From: Oribacterium sp. P6A1
GTDB taxonomy: Bacteria > Bacillota > Clostridia > Lachnospirales > Lachnospiraceae
NCBI RefSeq assembly: GCF_000702885.1
Contig: NZ_JNKO01000003.1
Location: forward strand, 62,001 to 126,000
Reading direction: 5' to 3'
DNA: 64,000 nt
Part shown: in pieces, positions 40,067-49,335 of the stretch
How positions within the stretch are numbered: position 1 is the stretch's first letter
How the letters are laid out: the number at the start of each line of letters is the position of its first letter
Position numbers and translations under genes: made by a program
Notes under the pieces: model-generated
What the model was told of the DNA's origin: nothing
Database searches by the model: none
What the model saw: the letters and a program-made list of their open reading frames with translations, nothing else

Positions 40067-41454
40067 TAGATGAGCTGATGTCTCAGCCACTTCTTTCCTT
40101 TGAAACGGTGAATGTAGAAAAGACCGCGTACCAGCCAGTCCAGAGACATACCGTACCATACTGCAATGGGACCGAAGCCCATGACGCGGATAAGGAATGT
40201 AGTAAGTGCCACTCTTGTACACCACATGGACATGGATGAGACCACCATGGTGTAGCTTACGTCTCCTGCGGCTCTCAAACCGTAAGGTATAATGAAGCTT
40301 GGCACCCAAAGTATACATTTGAGGATAGTGACATATATCATCATATGGAAGCACATGTCGGCACTGACAGGCTCCATGCCCGCAAGCCACATTACAGGCT
40401 TACAGAGTGCAAATGTCAGGAGGCAGGAAGCTACTATGACATAATCTCCGATTCTCACGTGCTTTACTATGTAGTACTTGGCCTCTTCTCTCTTGCCTGC
40501 ACCGAGGGTCTGACCTGTTACTGTCATGAGACCGGTACCTACTGCTATGGCTGCGATACCGTTCAGATTCTCGAAAATAATGGTCATGGCCTGGGCGGCT
40601 ATGGCAGTAGTTCCAAGCGTTGATACCGAAGACTGGATTGCAAGCTTTCCGAACTGGAACATACTGTTCTCGATACCCGAAGGAATACCGATGAAGAGTA
40701 TACGTCTTATCATGTCGAAATCCGGCTTTATAAAATAATGTCTGAGAACTATGGGCTGTGCCGGACGCCTCAGCGCTATCAGAAGTACGATGGCTGAGAA
40801 CATACGGGATAAGAGTGTCGACAGTGCGGCTCCGAAAACACTCCAGTTGAAAATAAAGATAAATACGAAATTTCCTATTATGTTAAGTATGTTTGAAATG
40901 ACGGAAACTTTCATGGGAAATTTACTGTTGCCGCCGGCTCTGTAAAAGGCTGCTCCCACCTGATAAAGCGCTATGAAGGGGAAGGAAGCGGCAGTGTATT
41001 TGAAATATATTCTGGAGTTCTCCATAACTCCGTCTGCCACCTGTCCGAACACAAGACGAAGTATGTCTGTGTTGAAGATCTCCGAGATAAGCATTACCGA
41101 AAGAGAGATGGTTATGACAGAAAGAATGATCTGCTGAGCCGCATTGTTGGCCTTCTTTTCGTTGCCGGAGCCGATATACTGGGAACAGATAATGGTTCCC
41201 CCCGCCGCGATGGCAGAGAACATCTGGATGACCAGAGTGTTAATGGAATCCGTCAGGGAAACCGCTGATATGGCCTCACTGCCAACTCTTGTAACCATCA
41301 TGGAATCCGCCATGCCCATAAATGCGGTAAGGAGGTTCTCAATCATGAGGGGGATGAGGAGTTTTTTCAGGTCAAGATCCGAAAACTCAAGATCATTCCA
41401 TTTTATTTTGGCTTTGTCATATAAACGGTTTAATCGAAAAAGATAGTGATACAC
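40066..41454 (-). CDS. MATE-family multidrug/toxic-compound exporter
   Basis: 462 residues with about 12 membrane helices. The two MatE halves are visible: N-half LLIPLMIENLLTAFMGMADSMMVTRVGSEAIS and C-half RRILFIGIPSGIENSMFQFGKLAIQSSVSTLG. Start is GTG 41454 with AAGGAG 9 bp upstream. These proteins export cationic drugs or metabolites using sodium or protons. The substrate is unknown. It is probably cotranscribed with maf upstream. Confidence 0.93.
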   Translation of the reverse strand: MYHYLFRLNRLYDKAKIKWNDLEFSDLDLKKLLIPLMIENLLTAFMGMADSMMVTRVGSEAISAVSLTDSINTLVIQMFSAIAAGGTIICSQYIGSGNEKKANNAAQQIILSVITISLSVMLISEIFNTDILRLVFGQVADGVMENSRIYFKYTAASFPFIALYQVGAAFYRAGGNSKFPMKVSVISNILNIIGNFVFIFIFNWSVFGAALSTLLSRMFSAIVLLIALRRPAQPIVLRHYFIKPDFDMIRRILFIGIPSGIENSMFQFGKLAIQSSVSTLGTTAIAAQAMTIIFENLNGIAAIAVGTGLMTVTGQTLGAGKREEAKYYIVKHVRIGDYVIVASCLLTFALCKPVMWLAGMEPVSADMCFHMMIYVTILKCILWVPSFIIPYGLRAAGDVSYTMVVSSMSMWCTRVALTTFLIRVMGFGPIAVWYGMSLDWLVRGLFYIHRFKGKKWLRHQLI

Positions 41455-41592
41455 CGGTTATTCTCCTTGTTGTCTGGGGCATTAGTGCCCTTCCTTTGTG
41501 AATTGTACTTTTTTGTGACGATTCGGCATGGCTGTTTACCGCATGCTGATACTGCTTTTTATGCGCCATCTTTTACTGTCCCATCTGATGGG

Positions 41593-42228
41593 TCAGAGTA
41601 AATGCTTGATACGCTGAAATACTTCGGCTACCGGGAGTCCCACAACATTGTTGTAGTCTCCATCTATTCCCTTTACATATTTTGCGAATTTTCCCTGAAT
41701 GCCGTAGGCCCCTGCCTTATCCATGGGTTCTTCAGAGTCTGCATAAGACAGAATTTCCTCTTCAGTCATGGGATAAACATGAACATCCGTCCGGACTGAA
41801 AAATTCTCAATGACAGTCTGCTGGGAACCTGCATTGTCATTTGAATGGAGAGTCCCTTTGGCGGATGTGTCCGGTGAGACAACTATGACGGTTACTCCTG
41901 TGTAGACCTGATGATCGCGCCCTTGAAGATTTCTGATCATTTCTGCCGCTTCTTCATGTGTATGGGGCTTTCCGAGTATCCTTCCGTCTATTGATACCAC
42001 AGTGTCCGCTCCAAGTACCAGTGCAGCCCGGCCCTCTTCCGCCACTGTCTTTGAGGCGATATCCAAAGCCTTCTGCTTAGAGAGGGACTTGACCACCTCG
42101 GATGGAACTGTTGAAGTTACGATCTCTTCTATACTGCTTGGGATGATCTCGGGCTTTATACCGATCTGTTCAAGAAGTTCCTTTCTTCTCGGAGAGCCGG
42201 AAGCCAGAATAAAACGGTCTATATTCAT
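41593..42228 (-). CDS. maf: Maf-family nucleotide pyrophosphatase
   Basis: 211 residues from ATG 42228 (AAAGGA; the TTG five codons upstream is less likely). Signature LASGSPRRKELLEQIG, Walker-like ADTVVSIDGRILGKPHTHEEA, and GVTVI; the C-terminus has DKAGAYGIQGKFAKYVKGIDGDYNNVVGLP. An approximately 25-residue insertion (about 118-143) occurs before the last sheet. Maf/YhdE enzymes hydrolyse dTTP, UTP or modified nucleotides for housecleaning. Confidence 0.95.
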   Translation of the reverse strand: MNIDRFILASGSPRRKELLEQIGIKPEIIPSSIEEIVTSTVPSEVVKSLSKQKALDIASKTVAEEGRAALVLGADTVVSIDGRILGKPHTHEEAAEMIRNLQGRDHQVYTGVTVIVVSPDTSAKGTLHSNDNAGSQQTVIENFSVRTDVHVYPMTEEEILSYADSEEPMDKAGAYGIQGKFAKYVKGIDGDYNNVVGLPVAEVFQRIKHLL

Positions 42229-42342
42229 GAAGAATCCTTTCAAAAGGCAGCCTATAAAGCAGCTTGCCTGCTGACATTTGTACGTAGGATAGATTATATA
42301 TAAATCGCAAGGTTTATTCCATATGCCATAATGACGGTATTC

Positions 42343-42371
42343 TTGACAATAACCTGCAGGAAAACTAAAAT
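42343..42371 (+). promoter_or_regulatory. Promoter of the LacI-family regulator
   Basis: -35 TTGACA (42343-42348), 17-bp spacer, -10 TAAAAT (42366-42371). Confidence 0.8.
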
Positions 42372-42396
42372 TATCACAACCAGTAAAATCAACGGG

Positions 42397-42408
42397 TTAA
42401 CCGGTTAA
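42397..42408. promoter_or_regulatory. LacI-type operator palindrome
   Basis: TTAACCGGTTAA is a perfect 12-bp palindrome with the central CG typical of LacI-family operators. It sits about 20 bp downstream of the predicted start of transcription, so the regulator probably represses itself by blocking elongation. Confidence 0.7.
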
Positions 42409-42496
42409 TGAACGGCCGGTTCCGGGGACGCTGCACACGTATGTGCGGGTGCTGTGCAACATTAGAGAGTGCCAAATTTACATTTCGGAGAATTTT

Positions 42497-43507
42497 ATGG
42501 GACGTGACGGAAAGTTCACTATTAAAGATATAGCGGAGATGGCGGGGGTGTCCAAGACAACAGTATCCTTCTTCCTGAACGGAAAGACTGATAAGATGTC
42601 TCCTGACACAAGATCAAAAATCCGGGAGATAATTCAGAAAACTAATTATCGTCCCAATATCGCTGCCCGTACACTTAACCAGAAGAAGACAAATCTTATA
42701 GGAGTTATCATAGGTGATATCACCAATACATTTTCCAATAAGATCGTTAAGGGAATTGAAGATACCGCCAGAAAACGCGGATATCAGATATTGATAGGAA
42801 ATTCAGCTTACGATACGGAGATGGAATCCAGCTATGTGAACCGTATGATCACTCTCGGAGCAGACGGGTTCATCATACAGCCTACGCCTGGATTTCATGA
42901 GACTTCACAGATCATAAAGTCTGAGAACAAGCCTTTCGTTTATTTTGACAGTAAGGTCTATGAGGATGATGCGTATTGGGTAAAAACAGATAACTATACT
43001 GCTACCTACAGAGCTATAGATACTTTGATTAAAAAGGGATACGGGAATTTCCTTATGGTTGGCGCAGATCCATCCAGGCTGAGCACCCGAATTGAACGTT
43101 CTTCCGGGTTTACCGACTGCATGGAAAATAACGGGCTTGGATACAGGAGTCTCGAGATAAGAGACGGTGCCATAGACAAAGAAGAAGTTGAAAAGTTTGT
43201 AAGGAACAATATGGATACGGATCGTCCCACACTTGTTTACGTACCGAACTGTTGGGCCCTTCCGGAGGTTTACAGAGCTTTGCAGCCTCTTAAGGATAAA
43301 ATACCCGAAAAACTTGGTATCATCGGTTTTGACAATGTTGAATGGGCAGAGTTCTCCTCCCCAAAGATAACCACCATCGTTCAGCCTGCCTACGAAGAGG
43401 GACAAAAAGCAGCTGAAATACTTATAGATCAGATTGAGGAGACCAACGAGGAAAAGATCCATCAGACCCTGAAGTGTTCAGTGAACTGGTCTGAATCCAC
43501 TTTGTAG
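42497..43507 (+). CDS. LacI-family transcriptional regulator
   Basis: 336 residues from ATG 42497 behind CGGAG (a frame from 42443 would start in the leader). N-terminal HTH and hinge: FTIKDIAEMAGVSKTTVSFFLNG...KIREIIQKTNYRPNIAARTLN. The periplasmic-binding-like sensor domain follows (LIGVIIGDITNTFSNKIVKGIED; IPEKLGIIGFDNVEWAEFSSPKITTIVQP). It binds a sugar-like effector that is not evident. No sugar genes adjoin it, so its regulon may be elsewhere or limited to its own promoter operator. Confidence 0.93.
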   Translation: MGRDGKFTIKDIAEMAGVSKTTVSFFLNGKTDKMSPDTRSKIREIIQKTNYRPNIAARTLNQKKTNLIGVIIGDITNTFSNKIVKGIEDTARKRGYQILIGNSAYDTEMESSYVNRMITLGADGFIIQPTPGFHETSQIIKSENKPFVYFDSKVYEDDAYWVKTDNYTATYRAIDTLIKKGYGNFLMVGADPSRLSTRIERSSGFTDCMENNGLGYRSLEIRDGAIDKEEVEKFVRNNMDTDRPTLVYVPNCWALPEVYRALQPLKDKIPEKLGIIGFDNVEWAEFSSPKITTIVQPAYEEGQKAAEILIDQIEETNEEKIHQTLKCSVNWSESTL

Positions 43508-43589
43508 GGTTTTTGAAGATTTTGCTATATATGACTGTTTTTACGGACAGAGTTCAATCTGCCGCATCAGTAGTGTTTTAAAAAAATAT

Positions 43590-43656
43590 AAATGCCGAGG
43601 AAAAGATGTACTTTCAACCGGATAATCCGGTGTACATTTCCCCGGCATTTTTTATT
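43590..43656. terminator. Bidirectional terminator between LacI regulator and hybrid kinase
   Basis: The outer stem AAATGCCGAGG/CCCCGGCATTT encloses ATGTAC/GTACAT and CCGGAT/ATCCGG. T6 follows on the plus strand. Confidence 0.8.
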
Positions 43657-43684
43657 TTGTGATCCGGAAGTGCGGAAGGATTAG

Positions 43685-43710
43685 ATGCCGGCTTTTGACA
43701 CTCACGGCAT
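43685..43710. repeat. Small hairpin with GTGAGTGTCAAAAGCCG motif (family 1 fragment)
   Basis: ATGCCG/CGGCAT arms enclose TGAGTGTCAAAAG on the minus strand. The segment TGAGTGTCAAAAGCCG matches the tail of the 28.5 kb block. It lies 33 bp past the hybrid kinase stop. Confidence 0.5.
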
Positions 43711-43742
43711 TTTGTATGTTCTGAAATTTCTGATCATTTTTT

Positions 43743-46292
43743 TTAAACCGTTATGGAATCTATGATTTCCATGGCTATTTCATCATCAAGATTTGATATT
43801 GCATCGTAAAGGCGCTGCAGCCTGTTTTTTATATCCTGCGGGAGCTCCGAGTCGTCAAGCTCATTCAGAGCCTTTTCTGCCGAATCAAAATCATAATCAT
43901 TCAAAGAAATTTTCAGTCTTGTGAGCACACTGTCAAGATCCTTTGTCTTTTTTTCTGTATCCTCCTGTATGTCTGTATCACCCGGAAGGTCGAGATTTGC
44001 AAGATAGCTTCTGTACAGAGCCAGCATGGGCGCTGTAAGAGAATCAAGGGTCTCTGTGTCCTGATTCTTTCCGGCAGTTTCAAGCATTTGACAGAGCCCT
44101 GAAAGCTCTGTGGCACCTATGACTTTTGAGGTGCTTTTCAGTGCGTGCACGGAAATGGTATAGTCATCCCAGTTTTTCTGATTGTAATTAAGCTCTATAC
44201 GGTCTGCATTTTCAGGTATATGTTTTCTGTATTCAATGACAACCCTGCGAAGAAGCTGAGAGCTTCCGGTATTGCGGAGTGCCGTAGGGAGATGGATTCC
44301 CCTGAGCTTATCAAGGCCCTCGGGGATATCAGACAGGTCAGATATATCATCCTCTCCGGATTCGATGCTTTGATTTCGGAGTTCTTTAGGATTGTACGGA
44401 TTTTCATTAAATCTTCCGGCATCCGACAGGATGACTTTATCTTTGGGAAGATACCTGATCAGCAGTTTTTCCAGCAATTCAATGTTTACAGGCTTTGAGA
44501 TATAATCGTCGAAGCCGAGCCCCAGGTAATGCTCTCTTGCTCCGTTTAAGGCATTGGCAGTAAGAGCAATGTATGGTGTGACCTTGTTTTTGTTATCATC
44601 TCTTTCACGCATCCTGGTGAGAGTTTCCACTCCGTCCATATTCGGCATGAGATGATCGATAAATATACAGTCATACTTTTCTTCACAGACCTTCTTTATT
44701 CCGTCCTGTCCGCTTTTTACTGTGTCTATCTGAATACGGGTTTCTTTAAGAAGGCCGGTTATGACAGTAAGATTCATGGAATTGTCATCGATAACAAGTA
44801 TTCGGCACTGTGGCGCGGAAAAACAGGAATGTCTGACTTTTCTGTTTCTCAGATAGTCTTTGTATGTTTCCGAGAAATCACCTATGGGAACATCCTTTAC
44901 CAGCCGCTGTCTGATTTCAAAGGAAAAATCACTGCCCTCCCCGTAGACACTGCTCACTTCAAGCTTGGTATCCATAAGGGCAAGGAGGTGTTTTACGATG
45001 TTCATACCGAGACCGGTACCTTCGATAGACCGGTTTCTGTTTTCCTCTATACGCTCAAAAGGAGAAAACAGCTTATTGAGATCAGCCTCTTTTATGCCTA
45101 TTCCTGTATCCACGGATCTGAAACGGAGGTATATTTCATTGTCCGATGCCCTTCTGCAGCTTATGCTCAGGGTCACGGTGCCGCTTTCCGTGTACTTAAC
45201 GGCATTGGTGAGGATGTTTAGGGCACATTGCTTTATACGGATATCATCACCGTAAAGAAAGTTAGGGATGTCGGGAGAAACATTGACCTTGAATTCAACC
45301 GGTTTATCCTTGATCCTTGTTTTTACCATGTTGACGATGTCGTTTATAAGGATACTCAGCTCATAGTTTACCGGATTTATAGTCATTTTATGTGCTTCTA
45401 TCTTTGAAAAATCCAGTATGTCATTGATGATTGCAAGAAGTGCTTCTCCGGCGCTCTGGATATTGGCGGTATACTCGTTAAGCTTGAAATCATCATATTC
45501 CCGTATGATCAACTCATTCATGCCAAGGATGGCATTGATAGGTGTGCGTATCTCATGGGACATTTTTGAAAGGAACATGGATTTGGCATCGTTGGCAGCC
45601 TGCATGTCTGACAGTTCCCGCTGTATCTTCTCTTCCTGCAGTTTATGAAGCTTGTCGGAGGTCACATAATGTTCTATACGTTCTCTCTGCAGGATGAAAT
45701 GAATAGCTATGGATACCACAGCAAAGGTTACACAGTTTACCAGGTCCCCCATGGCAATAGGTGCTGATTTAAACATGAAGGATGTAAATATGAGTATGCT
45801 GACATTTATAATGCAGATCAACATATATATGATCATTGAGTCCGCGAACATGGTAGCGGTGACGATCAAAAGGGCAAGTATAGCTGTAGCCACCACATTA
45901 AGATCCGATATGGACTCAGTGATACCAAAAAACAGCAGGAGTATGATGGATATCCGGCAGATTGAGGAATAGTATAAGGTTGATGTTTTTTTGCTGAAAT
46001 AATAATAAACCCTCAGTATGGAAGTTATAGTGAAGAAGCCGAGATATTCCGTAAGCATCTCGGGTCTATTGATACCAATGATGCTAAGCACAGCAAATAT
46101 GCCCATGAGAGTGTGGAAAATAGCGGTAAAATTCACGCTCTTTTTATATACCTGTTCCAGCATCTGGTGACGGCACTGATCATAGGATTCCTGTTCGTAA
46201 CCGTAATGATCAAAGGTTTTCAGTTTTTTTATTAAATTATTCATATATGATCCATTCGTTAATGTTATCCCCATGGCTTTGATACCACCCAT
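43743..46292 (-). CDS. Hybrid sensor histidine kinase with receiver and HPt domains
   Basis: Up to 849 residues (ATG 46292; ATGs at 46274 and 46244 are alternatives and none has a strong ribosome site). Six or so membrane helices (about 53-203), a coiled coil, HisKA FLSKMSHEIRTPINAILGM (His246), HATPase_c (CALNILTNAVKYTESG; GTGLGMNIVKHL), a receiver domain (about 492-615, ILVIDDNSMN, acceptor Asp in CIFIDHLMPNMDG), then an HPt domain with VHALKSTSKVIGATELS. It is a complete phosphorelay except for the output regulator, which must be encoded elsewhere. Confidence 0.93.
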   Translation of the reverse strand: MGGIKAMGITLTNGSYMNNLIKKLKTFDHYGYEQESYDQCRHQMLEQVYKKSVNFTAIFHTLMGIFAVLSIIGINRPEMLTEYLGFFTITSILRVYYYFSKKTSTLYYSSICRISIILLLFFGITESISDLNVVATAILALLIVTATMFADSMIIYMLICIINVSILIFTSFMFKSAPIAMGDLVNCVTFAVVSIAIHFILQRERIEHYVTSDKLHKLQEEKIQRELSDMQAANDAKSMFLSKMSHEIRTPINAILGMNELIIREYDDFKLNEYTANIQSAGEALLAIINDILDFSKIEAHKMTINPVNYELSILINDIVNMVKTRIKDKPVEFKVNVSPDIPNFLYGDDIRIKQCALNILTNAVKYTESGTVTLSISCRRASDNEIYLRFRSVDTGIGIKEADLNKLFSPFERIEENRNRSIEGTGLGMNIVKHLLALMDTKLEVSSVYGEGSDFSFEIRQRLVKDVPIGDFSETYKDYLRNRKVRHSCFSAPQCRILVIDDNSMNLTVITGLLKETRIQIDTVKSGQDGIKKVCEEKYDCIFIDHLMPNMDGVETLTRMRERDDNKNKVTPYIALTANALNGAREHYLGLGFDDYISKPVNIELLEKLLIRYLPKDKVILSDAGRFNENPYNPKELRNQSIESGEDDISDLSDIPEGLDKLRGIHLPTALRNTGSSQLLRRVVIEYRKHIPENADRIELNYNQKNWDDYTISVHALKSTSKVIGATELSGLCQMLETAGKNQDTETLDSLTAPMLALYRSYLANLDLPGDTDIQEDTEKKTKDLDSVLTRLKISLNDYDFDSAEKALNELDDSELPQDIKNRLQRLYDAISNLDDEIAMEIIDSITV

Positions 46293-46346
46293 AAAAGGTA
46301 CACGAGGATGACCTGTCGTTTTCTTTATAATATTTATCGGGGCAAT

Positions 46347-46375
46347 TTTATATCATATAACAGGAAAAGAGACAA
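46347..46375 (-). promoter_or_regulatory. Promoter of the hybrid kinase
   Basis: -35 TTGTCT (46370-46375), 17-bp spacer, -10 TATAAA (46347-46352) on the minus strand. Confidence 0.65.
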
Positions 46376-46395
46376 GAAAAACTTAAGAAAACGCT

Positions 46396-46442
46396 TAAAA
46401 ACCCGGAAACAATTCTGCGTTTGAGAATTGTTTCCGGGTTTT
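46396..46442 (-). terminator. Terminator of the FHA-ABC exporter genes
   Basis: A 19-bp perfect stem AAACCCGGAAACAATTCT/AGAATTGTTTCCGGGTTT followed by TTAAG on the minus strand. Confidence 0.8.
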
Positions 46443-46483
46443 GTTTAGAAAATAGTGTGAAGTGGTCCGGTATAGACACCCCA

Positions 46484-47419
46484 TCAGCGCTTGTCAAGAT
46501 CGATCATTTCAAGGAAAAGGATTCCGATTATGACACTTACGGCGCCTATCAGGAGTATAACTCCCCAGCATTGCAGTACATTTGATATGGTTCCTGCATA
46601 CAGAGAGTTCTGCATGGACCTTGCTGCCAGTACATCCATTTTGTAGCGGATGTCTGTCCGCTGTATATAGTCAACTATGGACTGTATTTCAGGGACACTT
46701 CTGAACTGATATATGGCAGAGAACAGCGCATGGGATGTGAGATCGTTGTAATCAGCTATGGAACATATGGCTACCGTTCCCCAGTGACTTATGGTGATCT
46801 TTTCAAGGATCACTGCGGGACCTTCCGAGAAGGAGAAAATGATTCCCGCAAATATAAGCTGAATTATGAGCATGAAAGGCATCACTGTCATGGCGGCTGT
46901 TGTGGTCTTTACGATACATGAAATCATCAAAGCCATCATATCCGCAGCATAGGTGATAACCCAGAGTGTTATTCCGAAATCCAAAACAAAGTTTCCTGTG
47001 ACGATGCTTTCGGAAGGAAATGTGATTCCGTACCATTTGTATATGGCTATGGAAATGACTACCTGCAGAAGACATATTATGGACTGATACATCATGTGAG
47101 CCCCGATATAAGCGGTTATATGAAGTCCCGCACGGTGCTCTCTCTTTATTATGGCCCGTTCCCGGCACACCATCTGGATGGAATTAAAGAAACCGTTCCA
47201 TATACATACGCATACCATGGCAAATGAACCGGCCTTGAGTCTTTCCATATTGGTAAAGAGGCTCTTGCCCATGACAAATGCCACAAGCAAAGCGATGGCT
47301 GCAGACAAAGGAAGTCCCTTCCAGTCCCGCTCATTCATAAATATACGCCAGAGCTTGCCGAAATAGATCCTGGACTGGGTCCATCGTCCTGTATAAAGAT
47401 TACTACGTATGTCTCCCAT
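46484..47419 (-). CDS. ABC-2 type exporter permease (partner of the FHA ATPase)
   Basis: 311 residues: a cytoplasmic N-terminus resembling the ABCG coupling helix (TQSRIYFGKLWRIFMNERDWKGLPL), then six membrane helices with NGFFNSIQMVCRERAIIKREHRAGLHITAYIGAHMMYQSI, the ABC2_membrane/ABCG pattern. In many bacteria this domain is fused behind the FHA-ABC domain; here it is a separate gene 85 bp downstream. Start ATG 47419 with GAGGAAG. The substrate is unknown. Confidence 0.85.
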   Translation of the reverse strand: MGDIRSNLYTGRWTQSRIYFGKLWRIFMNERDWKGLPLSAAIALLVAFVMGKSLFTNMERLKAGSFAMVCVCIWNGFFNSIQMVCRERAIIKREHRAGLHITAYIGAHMMYQSIICLLQVVISIAIYKWYGITFPSESIVTGNFVLDFGITLWVITYAADMMALMISCIVKTTTAAMTVMPFMLIIQLIFAGIIFSFSEGPAVILEKITISHWGTVAICSIADYNDLTSHALFSAIYQFRSVPEIQSIVDYIQRTDIRYKMDVLAARSMQNSLYAGTISNVLQCWGVILLIGAVSVIIGILFLEMIDLDKR

Positions 47420-47504
47420 GATAATGCTTCCTCACTGCTTCCCGTGTATTACCGGAGGATGATTGCTGCTAAAATGATTTTACTGCCTGACGGTCTCTCT
47501 GAAT

Positions 47505-49244
47505 TCAGTCGTTCAGAGCTACCTCTACAGTCTCATTGGAAAGAAGATCGCCATTCTTTATGTCTTCGGAGCTTGGCTTTTCGTCATTCTCTGCGAATAT
47601 CGGATCTTCCTTTATGGTTTCAGCTTCAAGGACGGTCCCCTCAGAGGTCATGACTCCCACCCCATTCTCCATGATATCCGGTGGAGTAAAAGGAACTTCC
47701 TCCCTGAGACGGGCAAATTTTCTGATGTATATGTCAGCCTGGCCTTCACCGCCCTCGCCTTCGCTGTTGACTGTCAGTATGATGTCTTCCATGGTGGTTC
47801 TGTTGAAAAACTTTCTTGCCTCATCCACAGTACCGTAGAAAGCCAGCTGTCCTGTCTGGTTGCTGTCCTTTGCAAGGACTATGACCTTGTCGAAAAGGTC
47901 AATGACTCTGTCCGGAGTATGCGTGATGACCATGACTATCTTATCCTGGTCAGCTATGTCACGAAGCTGCTTCATCAGATCTCTTGCCATAACTCCGTCG
48001 AGACCGGAATCCGGCTCATCCAGAATAAAGATGCTGGGATTTGCAACGAACTCTGTGGCTATGGACAGACGTTTACGCTGACCGCCGGAAAGCTTGTCCA
48101 CCAGTTCTCCTCTGACATTTTCAAGACCGAATAGCCGGAGCAGTTCGTTTACTCTTTCTTTTCGTTCAGAGGCTTCCGTGGTGGCAGGCATACGCATTTC
48201 CGCAGCGTTTCTAAGGGTCATGATGACAGTGTCATCACCTCTTAAAAGATCCTGCTGCGGAACCATGCCTATTCTGTATTTCATTTTTTCATAATCATCA
48301 TAAACATCCACATCACCCTGACGGATGGCGGCCTTGGCCTTTTCATAGCCGGTAACTGCATTGATAAAGGTTGTCTTTCCGGCGCCGGAACCACCCAGGA
48401 TGAGCACCATATTTCCCGGTTCTATCCTGAGGTTTATATCCTTAAGAAGTACCTGCCTCTTGAAAAATCCCCTTACGGATCTTTCCTTGATGTGTATCTC
48501 CAGATCATTGTCCCTGAAGGTCTCCAGATTATATGCTATGTAATCTCCGTAGAATACGAAGTGTGTGTTTCCGATGTTTATGATGTCATAAAGATTCAGA
48601 AGCTTATAACCCTCTATCCTGTTCTGATTGACGTAGACCCCTCGTTTAGTGTTTACGTCTTCAACCCTCCAGTATCCGTCTGTGTATCTCAGTATGGCAT
48701 GATGAGATTCGGGATTGGAAGTTCCGGTATTTTCTTCCGGTGCGGATGGAGCGACAGAGTCTTCTGATGGCTCTGTATCCGGGGTATCGGAGTTTTCCGT
48801 ATCCTTATTGAATTCGCTCACATGACTGTAGATGTGATAGACCTGCTGTTCCCTGTCCAGAAAGACACGCTTCCACTCAAGTTCTCCGGAGAACTTCATA
48901 AGAAATACAAAAATCAGCATGTCTCCGCCTCTTTTTATCCTTATGATATCTCCGTTTTTCAGGATCCTGTCGCCCTTCAGAGGGAGTTCCTCATCATCTA
49001 TGGTGGTTGTGTTCTCGTCAGTAAGGTTTATATAGTGCCACTCTCCCAACAGGTGGATCAGCCTTCCCTGATCCTTTGAAAGGAGAGGATATTCCAGATA
49101 TATTTTGGTTTCATTCTTAAATTTAAAGAAACGCCGCCGGCCGATTTTCAGTTCACCATCAACTTTGAACTGTTCGGGAATCTCCCCGATAGTGATAGCC
49201 ACCAGTTTTGCAGGTCCCATCAGCTCGCCCAAAATTCCAGCCAT
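47505..49244 (-). CDS. FHA-domain ABC exporter ATPase (ABCG-like)
   Basis: 579 residues from ATG 49244, preceded by GGAGGAAAAG; the earlier ATG 49268 has no site. Two FHA-like domains (about 25-110: IGRRRFFKF, LLSKDQGRLI; about 175-245: ESHHAILRYTDGYWRVEDVNTKRGVYVN) flank a Ser/Asp/Pro linker. The ABC domain follows (about 265-480): Walker A GGSGAGKTT, signature LSGGQRKRLSIATEF, Walker B IFILDEPDSGLDG, VITHT. FHA domains bind phosphothreonine, so a Ser/Thr kinase may control export. The acidic tail is unusual. Confidence 0.9.
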   Translation of the reverse strand: MAGILGELMGPAKLVAITIGEIPEQFKVDGELKIGRRRFFKFKNETKIYLEYPLLSKDQGRLIHLLGEWHYINLTDENTTTIDDEELPLKGDRILKNGDIIRIKRGGDMLIFVFLMKFSGELEWKRVFLDREQQVYHIYSHVSEFNKDTENSDTPDTEPSEDSVAPSAPEENTGTSNPESHHAILRYTDGYWRVEDVNTKRGVYVNQNRIEGYKLLNLYDIINIGNTHFVFYGDYIAYNLETFRDNDLEIHIKERSVRGFFKRQVLLKDINLRIEPGNMVLILGGSGAGKTTFINAVTGYEKAKAAIRQGDVDVYDDYEKMKYRIGMVPQQDLLRGDDTVIMTLRNAAEMRMPATTEASERKERVNELLRLFGLENVRGELVDKLSGGQRKRLSIATEFVANPSIFILDEPDSGLDGVMARDLMKQLRDIADQDKIVMVITHTPDRVIDLFDKVIVLAKDSNQTGQLAFYGTVDEARKFFNRTTMEDIILTVNSEGEGGEGQADIYIRKFARLREEVPFTPPDIMENGVGVMTSEGTVLEAETIKEDPIFAENDEKPSSEDIKNGDLLSNETVEVALND

Positions 49245-49335
49245 CTTTTCCTCCATAAGTGGAAACATCGGCCTGTATTGTTAAAGAGCATGAAGGTTTA
49301 CGTATGACCTGCAGCGCTTTTATGCCGGTGTTCAC

